64,000 nucleotides of DNA from Pontibacter sp. FD36. Lineage in GTDB: Bacteria > Bacteroidota > Bacteroidia > Cytophagales > Hymenobacteraceae. Below the pieces are notes generated by a model. The model was not told the DNA's origin. It did not search any database and saw only the letters and a program-made list of their open reading frames with translations. This document shows, in pieces, positions 18,750-27,581 of the stretch. Location of the stretch: the NCBI RefSeq assembly GCF_015686655.1, contig NZ_JADPMP010000002.1:310001-374000 (forward strand). The letters are read 5' to 3'. Positions within the stretch are counted from its first letter, which is position 1. Each line of letters begins with the position of its first letter. The translations under genes were made by a program, and so were the position numbers.

Positions 18750-19337
18750 TTAACTTTTACCCAACAGCCTGGCTACATACTTGCCGATTATATCAAACTC
18801 CAGATTAACGGTGGAACCCGGCTTTACCTGGTGCAGATTGGTATGTTCGTAGGTATAGGGGATTATCGCAACAGAAAAACGGTCTTCCTGTGAGTTAACG
18901 ACCGTCAGGCTGATGCCATTCACTGTAACTGATCCCTTTTCTACCGTCACATTTCCCAAAGTAGAATCGTAGCGGAAGGTGAAAACCCAGCTGCCGTTTT
19001 GGTCTTCTACGGACTCACATACTGCTACTTGGTCCACGTGCCCTTGCACGATGTGTCCGTCGAAGCGGCCGTTGGCACTCATGCATCGCTCCAGATTCAC
19101 CTTGTCACCCACCTGCAGGCTGTTCAGGTTTGTTTTTTGCAGCGTCTCGTCGATAGCAGTCACAGTGTACTTGTCGCCCTCTATGTTCACCACCGTCAGG
19201 CAAATGCCGTTGTGAGCCACACTCTGGTCGATCTGTAGCTCCTGTGCGAAAGGCGCTGACAGCGTGAAGTGCTTGTTGGTGCCTTCTTCCTGTATGGCCT
19301 GCACCTGGCCCATGGCTTCTATTATACCTGTAAACAT
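18750..19337 (-). CDS. ribE: Riboflavin synthase alpha chain
   Basis: Dismutates two 6,7-dimethyl-8-ribityllumazine molecules to riboflavin (EC 2.5.1.9). The protein is two tandem lumazine-binding repeats. Repeat 1 starts at MFTGIIEAMG and holds VAHNGICLTVV; repeat 2 (from about residue 98) holds the matching GSVTVNGISLTVV. The open frame extends upstream to 19415, but MFTGIIE is the near-universal start, placed here at 19337 (195 residues). No other riboflavin gene is nearby, and I see no FMN riboswitch in the 240 bp upstream. Confidence 0.96.
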   Translation of the reverse strand: MFTGIIEAMGQVQAIQEEGTNKHFTLSAPFAQELQIDQSVAHNGICLTVVNIEGDKYTVTAIDETLQKTNLNSLQVGDKVNLERCMSANGRFDGHIVQGHVDQVAVCESVEDQNGSWVFTFRYDSTLGNVTVEKGSVTVNGISLTVVNSQEDRFSVAIIPYTYEHTNLHQVKPGSTVNLEFDIIGKYVARLLGKS

Positions 19338-19363
19338 AGTTTTTCGGACTTGATATCTGAATT

Positions 19364-19371
19364 CAAAATTA
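19364..19371 (-). promoter_or_regulatory. Possible -7 box of ribE
   Basis: Read on the minus strand this is TAATTTTG, an exact TAnnTTTG box, 27 bases before the ribE ATG. No convincing -33 element is seen. Confidence 0.4.
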
Positions 19372-19579
19372 ACCATGATTTTGCTGAAAAGCATACTTGC
19401 TATACCTAAATCCACAACTGGCCGAGATTAAATTGCTTTAGTGTTAGGTAACTCTGCCCTCCTATGCTTATTTTCGCATACGGCATTTCTATCTGTTTTC
19501 AGAAAAAGAATGCCGCTAGCTGAATCAGCTGGCATGGCAAGTGCCAATCATTCGTAACTAGTATTATAGGAAAAGGGAA

Positions 19580-20242
19580 ATGCAGGTAGATTTGTACAAA
19601 CACAAAGGCATGCGCCGCGCCTTGGTAAAACAATTGAGAGACAAAGGTATACGCGATGAACGGGTGTTGGCTGCAATTGAAACAGTACCCCGGCATTTTT
19701 TCTTCGAGAAAGCCTTTCTGGAACAAGCCTACCAGGACAAAGCATTTCCGATTGGAGAAGGACAAACCATTTCGCAGCCTTACACGGTGGCTTTCCAGAC
19801 GGAGTTGCTGAAACTTAAACCAACCGACAAAGTGCTTGAAATCGGGACTGGCTCGGGCTACCAGTGCTGTGTGCTCCTGCAGCTTACGCCTAAAGTTTAC
19901 ACCATCGAGTATAACAAGCCGCTCTACGAGAAGGCGGTGAAGTTCTTCAAGACGTATGGCTTGTTCCCGCACACCTTCCATGGCGACGGCTCACAGGGTT
20001 TGCCTGCCCACGCACCATACGACAAAATCATCGTGACGGCCGGAGCGCCAGGTATACCCAAAACACTGGTGAGTCAGCTCACTATTGGCGGTATTCTGGT
20101 AATCCCGGTAGGTGGTGAGTCGAGCCAGAAAATGCTGCGCATCACCCGCACCGGCGAAAATGATTTTACCCGGGAGGAATTCGCTGATTTCAAATTCGTA
20201 CCGCTTCTGGGTAAATCTGGTTGGGAAGCTGATAATTTGTAG
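19580..20242 (+). CDS. pcm: Protein-L-isoaspartate O-methyltransferase
   Basis: Repairs isoaspartyl residues in aged proteins using SAM (EC 2.1.1.77). The 220-residue protein has the family start (MRRALVKQLRDKGIRDERVL near residue 11), the preamble PRHFFFE and GQTISQPYTVAFQTELL, and SAM motif I VLEIGTGSGYQCCVLLQL (about 93-110). GDGSQGLPAHAPYDKIIVTA carries motifs II and III. It stands alone on the plus strand. Confidence 0.95.
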   Translation: MQVDLYKHKGMRRALVKQLRDKGIRDERVLAAIETVPRHFFFEKAFLEQAYQDKAFPIGEGQTISQPYTVAFQTELLKLKPTDKVLEIGTGSGYQCCVLLQLTPKVYTIEYNKPLYEKAVKFFKTYGLFPHTFHGDGSQGLPAHAPYDKIIVTAGAPGIPKTLVSQLTIGGILVIPVGGESSQKMLRITRTGENDFTREEFADFKFVPLLGKSGWEADNL

Positions 20243-20380
20243 CGCCTTGGTCTTAAAGCCAATAAGGGCATAAATTATCTATTTAAAAAAGAGGATTAGT
20301 CTCTCCAGCGATAGCGCTGTGAATTATAGACTTGCCTCGCTCCTGCCCAAACATTTTGAAGCAATTGCCTTATTGGTCTT

Positions 20381-20409
20381 TTTGTTTGGACCTTCGTGAC
20401 CTATCTTTG
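20381..20409 (+). promoter_or_regulatory. Promoter of the thioesterase operon
   Basis: A TTTG -33 element at 20381-20384 and an exact -7 box TATCTTTG at 20402-20409 are separated by 17 bp. The leader to the ATG at 20432 would be about 20 nt. This is the best-formed ordinary promoter in the window. Confidence 0.7.
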
Positions 20410-20431
20410 CGTCAGAATTTATAGAACAGAC

Positions 20432-20962
20432 ATGCGTAAACAAAAAAAAGTAAGCGAATCGTACGTGATCATGACTGAGTTGGTGTTGCCAAACGACACC
20501 AATACCCTGCATAACCTGATGGGCGGTAAAATGATGCATTGGATGGACATCGTGTCGGCTATCGCTGCACAGAAGCATTCCAACCGCATCGTGGTGACGG
20601 CTTCGGTGGACAACGTATCATTCGCCGAAAGCATCAAATTGGGCAATGTAGTTACGCTCGAAGCTAAAGTTACCCGTGCCTTCTCTTCATCTATGGAAGT
20701 GCACATTGTAGTTTATGCGGAAGACATTCCTTCGGGCAAAAAAGTGATGTCAAACCAAGCGTTTTTCACCTTTGTGGCTGTAGACCAGTCTGGCAAAGCG
20801 ATCGATGTGCCGGAAGCTATACCTGAAACCGAGGAAGAGATCAGGCTGTATGATGGTGCCTTACGCCGTCGTCAGTTACGCCTGGTATTGGCTGGCCGTA
20901 TGAAACCGAGCGAAGCCAATGAATTACGCTCTATCTTTGATCTTAAGGAAGATGCCGAATAA
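20432..20962 (+). CDS. Acyl-CoA thioesterase, hotdog fold
   Basis: A 176-residue hotdog thioesterase of the YciA/BACH type that hydrolyses acyl-CoA to free acid and CoA. The signature NLMGGKMMHWMDIVSAIAA near residues 29-47 gives the family's GG-h-h-h-W-MD motif with its catalytic Asp, followed by VVTASVDNVSFAESIKLG. The frame is open from 20396, but the promoter and the sequence MRKQKKVSESY place the start at 20432. A hypothetical gene follows 15 bp downstream in the same operon. Confidence 0.92.
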   Translation: MRKQKKVSESYVIMTELVLPNDTNTLHNLMGGKMMHWMDIVSAIAAQKHSNRIVVTASVDNVSFAESIKLGNVVTLEAKVTRAFSSSMEVHIVVYAEDIPSGKKVMSNQAFFTFVAVDQSGKAIDVPEAIPETEEEIRLYDGALRRRQLRLVLAGRMKPSEANELRSIFDLKEDAE

Positions 20963-20977
20963 TTTATACCTTACCAA

Positions 20978-21631
20978 ATGGCAGCCCTGACACCAGAACA
21001 ACTGAACGCAGAATTTCTGAAGCATTTCATGCCCGAAACGCTCTACCTGATCGAGCAGGACGAGGTGCCTGTTGTCAGTGCGGCTGAATCTATTGCAGAA
21101 CCTACGGCTATACTCGTCCCTACTGAAGCACCAGCAATTAAGCCGGTTCGTGAAACTGCCGCTCCCATTCCAACAAGTCCGGCGACTGTTGCAACCGCTA
21201 CCCTTAAACTACCTAAAATAGAAACAGCCCCTCAGCCAAAGTCTTTTGATTTTATCGGTGAGAATCGCAAAGGTCTGATCGTGTTGGTCACACTTCCAGA
21301 TGCAGCGTTTAAGGTATTACCACAGTCGCAGTTTCTGACAAAAATACTGGCAGCTATTGGTTTTGGTCCTTCGGATGTTGCCTTTGTAAATAATGTGTCC
21401 GGAGCGATTACGAAGTTCGAAGCGCTGCGCGAGACCACCCAGACAAAGTATATCATCAGTTTCGCCAGCCGCCTTGACACTGACCTCCCGCACGAGAAGT
21501 TCATGCTTTATAATCCTGTGCCGGTAGACGGTGTACCAGTCGTATTCTCACAGTCGCTGGCTGTGTTGGATGGTGATCAGGAGCAGAAAAAGTTACTGTG
21601 GGCAGCGCTGCAGCGAGTGTTTAAAAAGTAG
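20978..21631 (+). CDS. Unknown protein, C-terminal half resembling DNA polymerase III psi (HolD)
   Basis: A 217-residue cytosolic protein without a signal or membrane span. Residues 1-25 are helical (LTPEQLNAEFLKHFMPETLY), about 26-85 are a Pro/Ala/Thr/Val-rich linker, and 90-217 form a compact domain. That domain has the order LIVLVTLP, QFLTKILAAIGFGPSDVAFVN, YIISFASRL, VFSQSLAVLDGDQEQKKLLW, ending LQRVFKK. The order and spacing recall HolD (a hydrophobic strand ending in LP, then a helix with Sp..V, then SPAL..L..N...K..LW). This is pattern resemblance judged by eye, not an established assignment. It is co-transcribed with the thioesterase and ends at a strong terminator. Confidence 0.8.
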   Translation: MAALTPEQLNAEFLKHFMPETLYLIEQDEVPVVSAAESIAEPTAILVPTEAPAIKPVRETAAPIPTSPATVATATLKLPKIETAPQPKSFDFIGENRKGLIVLVTLPDAAFKVLPQSQFLTKILAAIGFGPSDVAFVNNVSGAITKFEALRETTQTKYIISFASRLDTDLPHEKFMLYNPVPVDGVPVVFSQSLAVLDGDQEQKKLLWAALQRVFKK

Positions 21632-21649
21632 TACCTATTACATAACCAT

Positions 21650-21692
21650 AAAAAGCAAAAGCCCTTCCTTGACAGAAGGGCTTTTGCTTTTT
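21650..21692. terminator. Bidirectional terminator
   Basis: A perfect 17-bp stem (21650-21666 with 21676-21692), a 9-nt loop, and A-rich and T-rich ends, between the convergent HolD-like and TlpA-type genes. Confidence 0.9.
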
Positions 21693-21713
21693 ATCTCAGG
21701 TATGGATTCTGGT

Positions 21714-22823
21714 TTACTGTACCAACGAAGCAATTTTAGCTTCCAATTCTTCTCCTCTCAGGCCTTTGGCAATGATCTTTCCTTCTTTGTCGAGCAGAAT
21801 AGTCTGTGGAATGGCATCTACCTGGTAAAGTTGAGCAGCTGAGCTTTCCCAACCTTTCAGGTCGGAAACCTGTGGCCAGGTCAGTTTGTCATCGGCAATA
21901 GCCTTCAGCCACTTTTCACGCGACTGATCCAGCGAAACGCCGAAAATCTCGAATCCTTTGTCTTTGTACTTGTTGTACATCTTCACCACATTCGGGTTTT
22001 CCTTGCGGCATGGAGCACACCAGCTTGCCCAGAAGTCGATCAACACATACTTACCTCGCAGCTGAGACAAAGCCATGCTGCCACCTTCAGGTGTTGGCAG
22101 TGTAAAATCAGGAGCTACCGAACCCACAGCAGTTGTGCGCATCGCACTCAGGCGATCGTTTAGCGTCTTGGTGTATTTCGACTCAGGTATATGCTGGGTG
22201 TAGAGCGTGAGCATACTATCAGCGAAAGCAAAATCCAGTTGTGGATTTACCAGACTAAGCGTGCCGAATGCAGATACTACAGACTCCGGATGTTTTGCAA
22301 TGAAGTTTTTGACCTCCTTTTGCAGGCTCAGGTACTGCTGGCGATAGCCTTCGGCTTCTTCCGTCTTGCCTTCGGAGATGGCGCGGTTGAACTGCTCGCT
22401 CAGGGCCATTTCCTTCTGGCGGTTTTCATTCACCATTTTGTTCAGGCGCTGGAAAAGCTCGGAGTCCTCTGAGTTCTCAAAACTGGCTGTATTGTTCAGG
22501 TCGCGGGCATCAGCTTGCACTTTGATGTTTTTATTTTCGAGAACCATCATCAGGGCATTTTGCTGATCAAGTCCGAGGCGGTAAAGTGTAGGCTCTTCTA
22601 CCTGACCCTGAAATGAAAATGTACCATCCTGACTGATATCAGCCGTATCGCGGGCAATGAATTGCTGCTCTCCCAATTCAAACAAAAAGATCTGACCAGG
22701 TGTGGCATTTTGCAATTTCCCTTCTATAGTATAGGCGCTGCCATTGGTCGCCGTCTTGTTGCCCTGGCAACTAGCCATCAAGGCAGCTGCTGAAGCCAGT
22801 ACTATATAGTTCTTTAGGTTCAT
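21714..22823 (-). CDS. TlpA-type thiol-disulfide lipoprotein with DUF4369
   Basis: A 369-residue envelope protein. Its lipoprotein signal ends ALMASC (Cys 19). An N-terminal DUF4369 domain (about 30-115, YTIEGKLQNATPGQIFLFEL) is followed by a helical linker (115-225) and a thioredoxin-like AhpC/TSA domain (about 230-369). The latter has the active site WASWCAPCRKE and FGVSLDQSREKW. It should act as a periplasmic thiol-disulfide reductase. A role in cytochrome c maturation is possible, but nothing adjacent proves it. It follows gatB on the same strand after an 80-bp gap. Confidence 0.93.
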   Translation of the reverse strand: MNLKNYIVLASAAALMASCQGNKTATNGSAYTIEGKLQNATPGQIFLFELGEQQFIARDTADISQDGTFSFQGQVEEPTLYRLGLDQQNALMMVLENKNIKVQADARDLNNTASFENSEDSELFQRLNKMVNENRQKEMALSEQFNRAISEGKTEEAEGYRQQYLSLQKEVKNFIAKHPESVVSAFGTLSLVNPQLDFAFADSMLTLYTQHIPESKYTKTLNDRLSAMRTTAVGSVAPDFTLPTPEGGSMALSQLRGKYVLIDFWASWCAPCRKENPNVVKMYNKYKDKGFEIFGVSLDQSREKWLKAIADDKLTWPQVSDLKGWESSAAQLYQVDAIPQTILLDKEGKIIAKGLRGEELEAKIASLVQ

Positions 22824-22856
22824 ATTTCTATGGGTTTAGATGTTCGTACAGCGGAA

Positions 22857-22896
22857 CACCAGGCAAGATGAATTAATACCTGGTGTATCGCGATAC
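22857..22896. other. Inverted repeat plus 12-bp palindrome between gatB and tlpA
   Basis: CACCAGG (22857-22863) pairs with CCTGGTG (22879-22885). Sharing the last G is a perfect palindrome GTATCGCGATAC (22885-22896). No T-run follows on either strand, so an operator or mRNA structure is more likely than a terminator. Confidence 0.35.
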
Positions 22897-22902
22897 GTAA
22901 TA

Positions 22903-24360
22903 TTATGCATTTAATCCCTCTTGCAGCAATTGGTTGGCCACTTTAGGGTCAGCTTTGCCTTTGGTTTTCTTCATGATCTCTCCCATGAACATACCTACCA
23001 GTGATTTCTTACCAGCCTTATACTCCTCCACTTTCTGCGGATTAGCGGCAAGCACCTCCGAAACGATCGTCTTAAGGGAATCAGTATCAGACTCCTGCAG
23101 CAGGTTCTGCTCTTCAGCCACCTGGTGCGCAGGTATACCTGGGTTCTCCAGCATGTATGGGAAAATCTTCTTGGCGGCTACCGAGTGGCTCACCTTGTTT
23201 TCGTCTACTAAGGCGATGATCTCGGCAATGGCATGCGGTTGTAATGGGAAATCCTTGATGTGAAGTTGTAGCTCGTTCAAGTATGACTTTACAGGACCGG
23301 TTACCCAGTTGGCAGCGCCTTTGTAGTTCTTAGTATGCTTGCAAAGCTCATCGTAATATAAGGCGATTTCCTTCGCATCTGTTAAAACACCAGCGTCATA
23401 CTCCGACAGGCCAAATTCCTCTGTAAAGCGCTTGTACAGCTCCTGTGGTAGACTTGGCATGGTTTCCTTAATACGCTCCAACCACTCCTGCTCGATCACC
23501 AAAGGTGGCAGGTCTGGCTCAGGGAAGTAACGATAGTCATTAAGCGTTTCCTTGGAACGCATAGCCGTTGTCGTGCCCGTGTTCGCGTCGAAGTTGCGGG
23601 TTTCTGAATCAATCTTGCCGCCGTTCTCGATGACCATGATCTGGCGCTCGATCTCGTGCTCGATAGCACGCTGCACGTTGCGGAATGAGTTCATGTTCTT
23701 CACCTCTACCTTGGTACCCCAAAGCGGCGAATCTTTCAGCATCACCGAAATGTTGGCATCGCAACGCAATGAACCTTCTTCCATGTTGCCGTCGCAGATC
23801 TCGAGGTAGCGCACCAAACGACGAATCTCAGTCAGGTAGTTATAGGCTTCCTCCGAATTGCGGATATCGGGCTCTGATACAATTTCAATCAAAGGCACAC
23901 CAGCACGGTTCAGGTCGATCAGCGTTTCAGTTTCACCAGGCAAGTGCATCGATTTACCTGCATCTTCCTCCATGTGAATGCGCGTAATGCCAATGCGCTT
24001 ATCATTGCCTGCTGCGTCTTTCACATCCAGGTAGCCCGCCGTGCAAATAGGCGTTTTGTCCTGTGTGATTTGGTAGCCTTTTGGAAGGTCTGGGTAGAAG
24101 TAGTTTTTGCGGGCGTAGATGTTGTAGCGTCTGATCTCGCAGTTCGTCGCCAGTCCCATCTTCACGGCCATCTCTACCACGGACTTATTGATACGTGGCA
24201 AAGTACCTGGGTGCCCCAGTGTGATCACACTCAGGTTCGTGTTTGGCAGCACGCCATATTCCGTAGAGTCAGATGAGTAGGCCTTACTGTCTGTCAATAG
24301 TTGGGCATGTACTTCCAGACCGATAATCGCCTGGTATTTGTCTCTTATTGCTTTATCCAT
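22903..24360 (-). CDS. gatB: Asp-tRNA(Asn)/Glu-tRNA(Gln) amidotransferase subunit B
   Basis: The tRNA-binding and kinase subunit of GatCAB, which amidates mischarged Glu-tRNA(Gln) or Asp-tRNA(Asn). The 485 residues match the family length. Residues 1-290 form the cradle (IIGLEVHAQLLTDSKAYS; LGHPGTLP; GYQITQDKTPIC; the INxxxR-type VPLIEIVSEPD block; VEVKNMNSFRNVQRAIEHE; YRYFPEPDLPPL). The C-terminal YqeY-like tail domain spans about 330-485, ending KGKADPKVANQLLQE. gatA and gatC are not in this window. Confidence 0.97.
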   Translation of the reverse strand: MDKAIRDKYQAIIGLEVHAQLLTDSKAYSSDSTEYGVLPNTNLSVITLGHPGTLPRINKSVVEMAVKMGLATNCEIRRYNIYARKNYFYPDLPKGYQITQDKTPICTAGYLDVKDAAGNDKRIGITRIHMEEDAGKSMHLPGETETLIDLNRAGVPLIEIVSEPDIRNSEEAYNYLTEIRRLVRYLEICDGNMEEGSLRCDANISVMLKDSPLWGTKVEVKNMNSFRNVQRAIEHEIERQIMVIENGGKIDSETRNFDANTGTTTAMRSKETLNDYRYFPEPDLPPLVIEQEWLERIKETMPSLPQELYKRFTEEFGLSEYDAGVLTDAKEIALYYDELCKHTKNYKGAANWVTGPVKSYLNELQLHIKDFPLQPHAIAEIIALVDENKVSHSVAAKKIFPYMLENPGIPAHQVAEEQNLLQESDTDSLKTIVSEVLAANPQKVEEYKAGKKSLVGMFMGEIMKKTKGKADPKVANQLLQEGLNA

Positions 24361-24506
24361 GTTTCTTTATTGGAAAGCTATTTTTTTATTTGTCTAAATC
24401 GGGATATCTACTAATTAGTAAATGGCTTATTTCCGGTAACCATCATAAAGATGATGTACAGAACCAGACTGTTTATCAATAGTAAACCCAGTAGGTATAG
24501 CCATTG

Positions 24507-24740
24507 CTATTTCTTGTTTTGCTCTTGCTGCTGAAAGCTCTTTAAAATGTAGTACATCCCAACGGGAGCTATCAACAATCCGATAGCAGCAGGTCCAAAA
24601 CCAACTAGTTCTTTTGCAGGGCTTTTCAGTTGCATATACCTGGTCAGTAAGTTTAGCGGAACTGCTGAGCCCACTGCCCAAAGTATAAAGGTATAAAATG
24701 ATTTAGCCTTCTCTAAATAGGGCGTTTCTATACCTGCCAT
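24507..24740 (-). CDS. Small two-span membrane protein
   Basis: A 77-residue protein with two hydrophobic segments (about 14-32 and 44-66) and a Gln/Lys-rich tail. Its ATG lies four bases after the alaS stop on the same strand, which argues strongly that it is a real gene read from the alaS mRNA. I do not recognise the family. The 146 bp between it and gatB (24361-24506) shows nothing clear. Confidence 0.65.
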   Translation of the reverse strand: MAGIETPYLEKAKSFYTFILWAVGSAVPLNLLTRYMQLKSPAKELVGFGPAAIGLLIAPVGMYYILKSFQQQEQNKK

Positions 24741-24744
24741 TTAC

Positions 24745-27378
24745 CTATTGCAGTAGTCCTTTCACTAATTCCTGCGCTTTCGCAGGCACAGCCTGCAGAC
24801 CAGCAACTTCCTTACCGCCAGCCGTAGCATAGAAAGGCTGTCCACCGCCACCGCCTTTGATTTCTTTGGCGAGTTCACGCACCATTTGGCTGGCATTCAG
24901 TTTGCGGTCCGAAACCAGATTATCCGATAACATCACAGCAATCTGTGGTTTTCCGTCGATTTCAGCAGCCAGCACCAGCACCAGATTGTCAACTGCCTGG
25001 CGCATGTCGAAAGCCAGTTTCTTCAGGTAATCTGCTGTGCTCACGTCAACTTTCTCGGCCACAAAATTAACACCGTCAATAGATTGGGCTTTCTGCACCA
25101 GACTTTCTTTCAGGCTGGTCAGCTGCTTCAGTTCAAATTGCTCGAGTTGCTTTTGTAGGGCTTTGTTGTCTTCCTGCAGTTTCTGCACGGCTCCTGATAT
25201 ATTGCTGTGCGTACCCAATACTTCACGAACCGCATTCAGCTCGTTCAGCTGCTGCTGCATATACTCTTCTGCAGAGCCAGCTGTGGTTGCTTCGATACGA
25301 CGCACTCCAGCTGCTACTGAACTTTCAGAGAGAATCTTGAAATAGCCAATTTCGCCAGTATTGTACACGTGCGTACCACCGCAAAGCTCCACCGAGTGGT
25401 CGCGGTCGAAAGCAATCACACGCACAAACTCACCGTACTTTTCTCCGAACAGCGCCATGGCACCCATTTCTTTGGCCTCAGCGATCGGGATGTTGCGCTG
25501 CTCTTCCAAAGGTATAGCCTGGCGCACGCGCTGGTTCACGATGGTTTCTACTTCACGCAGCTCTTCGTCCGTTACTTTAGAGAAATGCGAGAAGTCAAAA
25601 CGCAGTACTTTTTCGTTTACCAGGGAGCCCTTTTGCTGCACATGGTCCCCTAAAACTTTACGTAAAGCAGTATGCAGTAAGTGCGTAGCAGAGTGGTTCT
25701 TACGAATCAGGTTGCGACGCTCAAAATCTACCTCGCTTCTGAAAGTGGCTTCCACTTGCTGCGGCAATTTAGCTGTGATGTGCAGTATTAGGTCGTTCTC
25801 CTTTTTAGTGTCCAGTACCTCGATTTGTTCTGAATCAGAAATCAGGTAACCTGTATCGCCTACCTGTCCGCCGCTCTCTGCATAGAAAGGTGTGCGGTCT
25901 AGCACCAGGTGGTACTCACTCTTATTTTTAGTCTTTACCTGACGGTAGCGTACAATATGCGAGTCGGCCACGTCATGCTCGTAACCCAGGAACTCCGTCT
26001 CCACATCAGGCTGAATGATCACCCAGTCGCTTTGCTCGGAAGCAGAGGCGTTGCGGGAACGGTTTTTCTGTTGCTCCATCTCCACACCGAAACCAGCCTC
26101 GTCCACTTTCAGACCTTTTTCACGTGCAATCAGGGCAGTCAGGTCTAGCGGGAAACCGAAAGTATCATAAAGTTCGAAAGCAGTTTTGCCATCGATAGTA
26201 TTGTTATTCTCTTTGAATTTAGATTCTAAAGCATCAAGACGCTTCAAACCGTTTTCCAAAGTGCGCAGGAAAGCGTTCTCCTCTTCCTCGATTACGCGCT
26301 GCACGAAGCTAAGCTGAGCCTTCAGTTCCGGGAATACCGTTTCCATCTGGTCGGCCAGTACGGCAGCCAGTTTGTAGAGAAAAGGCTTTTTGAAATCTAG
26401 GAAAGTGAAGCCATACCGAACGGCACGGCGCAGAATGCGACGAATCACGTAACCTGCCTTGTTGTTCGACGGCAATTGACCATCGGCAATTGTAAAGGCA
26501 ATAGCACGGATATGGTCAGACATCACACGAATGGCTATGTCTACTTTCTCGTTTTCGCCATATACTACACCCGCTTCCTTAGCAATGTATTGAATCAGCG
26601 GCTGGAACACGTCAGTGTCGTAGTTAGAACGCTTGCCCTGGATGGCCATGCACAAACGCTCGAAGCCCATACCTGTATCCACGTGCTGCGCAGGCAGTTT
26701 TACCAGCGAGCCGTCAGCAAGACGGTTGAACTCCATGAATACGTTGTTCCATATCTCTACTACCTGTGGATGGTCAGCATTTACGAGTGTTTTGCCGTCT
26801 ACCTGCGCGCGCTCTTCGTCGGTACGCAAGTCCACGTGTATCTCCGAGCACGGACCGCAAGGACCTGTATCGCCCATCTCCCAGAAGTTATCCTTCTTGT
26901 TGCCCATTAGAATGCGGTCTTCCGCAATCATAGACTTCCAGATATCGTAGGCTTCCTGGTCCATTGGTAGATTCTCCGATTGGTCACCCTGGAACACCGA
27001 TACATACAGCCTGTCTTTCGGCAGTTGGTATACCTCTGTGAGCAGCTCCCATGACCAGGCCAAAGCTTCTTTCTTGAAATAGTCGCCAAATGACCAGTTG
27101 CCCAGCATTTCGAACATGGTGTGGTGGTAGGTGTCGTAGCCTACTTCCTCCAGGTCGTTGTGCTTACCTGATACACGCAAACACTTCTGGGTGTCGGCTA
27201 TGCGCTTGGACGGTGCTGGTTTGTTGCCCAGGAAGTAATCCTTGAAGGGCGCCATACCTGAGTTGATAAACATCAGGGTGGGGTCATCTTTTACCACAAG
27301 GGGTGCCGACGGCACAATCTGGTGCTGTCGTTGCGCGAAGAAGTCAAGAAACTTTTGTCTAATCTCAGCTGAGTTCAT
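24745..27378 (-). CDS. alaS: Alanyl-tRNA synthetase
   Basis: Charges tRNA(Ala) and clears mischarged Ser/Gly. The 877 residues match the family. The catalytic domain (1-250) contains FINSGMAPFKDYFLG, the class II motif with R-x-x-x-x-x-KHNDLEEVG, and the GPCGPCSEIH block. A tRNA-recognition region (250-450) follows. The editing domain has the metal-binding HSATHLLH and CGGTHV motifs, and the C-terminal coiled coil and DHHA1 domain carry GGGGGQPFYATAGG. A small membrane-protein gene follows in the same transcript. Confidence 0.98.
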   Translation of the reverse strand: MNSAEIRQKFLDFFAQRQHQIVPSAPLVVKDDPTLMFINSGMAPFKDYFLGNKPAPSKRIADTQKCLRVSGKHNDLEEVGYDTYHHTMFEMLGNWSFGDYFKKEALAWSWELLTEVYQLPKDRLYVSVFQGDQSENLPMDQEAYDIWKSMIAEDRILMGNKKDNFWEMGDTGPCGPCSEIHVDLRTDEERAQVDGKTLVNADHPQVVEIWNNVFMEFNRLADGSLVKLPAQHVDTGMGFERLCMAIQGKRSNYDTDVFQPLIQYIAKEAGVVYGENEKVDIAIRVMSDHIRAIAFTIADGQLPSNNKAGYVIRRILRRAVRYGFTFLDFKKPFLYKLAAVLADQMETVFPELKAQLSFVQRVIEEEENAFLRTLENGLKRLDALESKFKENNNTIDGKTAFELYDTFGFPLDLTALIAREKGLKVDEAGFGVEMEQQKNRSRNASASEQSDWVIIQPDVETEFLGYEHDVADSHIVRYRQVKTKNKSEYHLVLDRTPFYAESGGQVGDTGYLISDSEQIEVLDTKKENDLILHITAKLPQQVEATFRSEVDFERRNLIRKNHSATHLLHTALRKVLGDHVQQKGSLVNEKVLRFDFSHFSKVTDEELREVETIVNQRVRQAIPLEEQRNIPIAEAKEMGAMALFGEKYGEFVRVIAFDRDHSVELCGGTHVYNTGEIGYFKILSESSVAAGVRRIEATTAGSAEEYMQQQLNELNAVREVLGTHSNISGAVQKLQEDNKALQKQLEQFELKQLTSLKESLVQKAQSIDGVNFVAEKVDVSTADYLKKLAFDMRQAVDNLVLVLAAEIDGKPQIAVMLSDNLVSDRKLNASQMVRELAKEIKGGGGGQPFYATAGGKEVAGLQAVPAKAQELVKGLLQ

Positions 27379-27500
27379 CTATGATTATTAAGCCTTTAGA
27401 TACAATGTGCTATACTTCTTGTTTAATAACAAAAAATATAGAATTTTTGCCTTATAGAAACAGCCCTTTCGGGCAATGCTTACATGGGCCTGTATTAGGG

Positions 27501-27508
27501 CAAAAGTA
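27501..27508 (-). promoter_or_regulatory. Possible -7 box of alaS
   Basis: On the minus strand this is TACTTTTG, an exact TAnnTTTG box about 120 bases before the alaS ATG. No clear -33 element. The divergent merR start is at 27582, so control elements for both lie in 27379-27581. Confidence 0.3.
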
Positions 27509-27581
27509 GCAATTTTAGCCGTAATTCAGCGTGCTATAGCCGAAAATTAGTGCTGTAGCCCTATACCTTGAAACCGACACT

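Noticed and set aside
19338..19579. FMN riboswitch upstream of riboflavin synthase
   Set aside because: The conserved RFN stems are not visible and a -7 box lies only 27 bases from the start, leaving no room.
24427..24681. 84-residue frame overlapping the small membrane protein after alaS
   Set aside because: The frame starting at 24740 is coupled to alaS (four-base gap) and has proper membrane spans; this one lies inside it in another frame.
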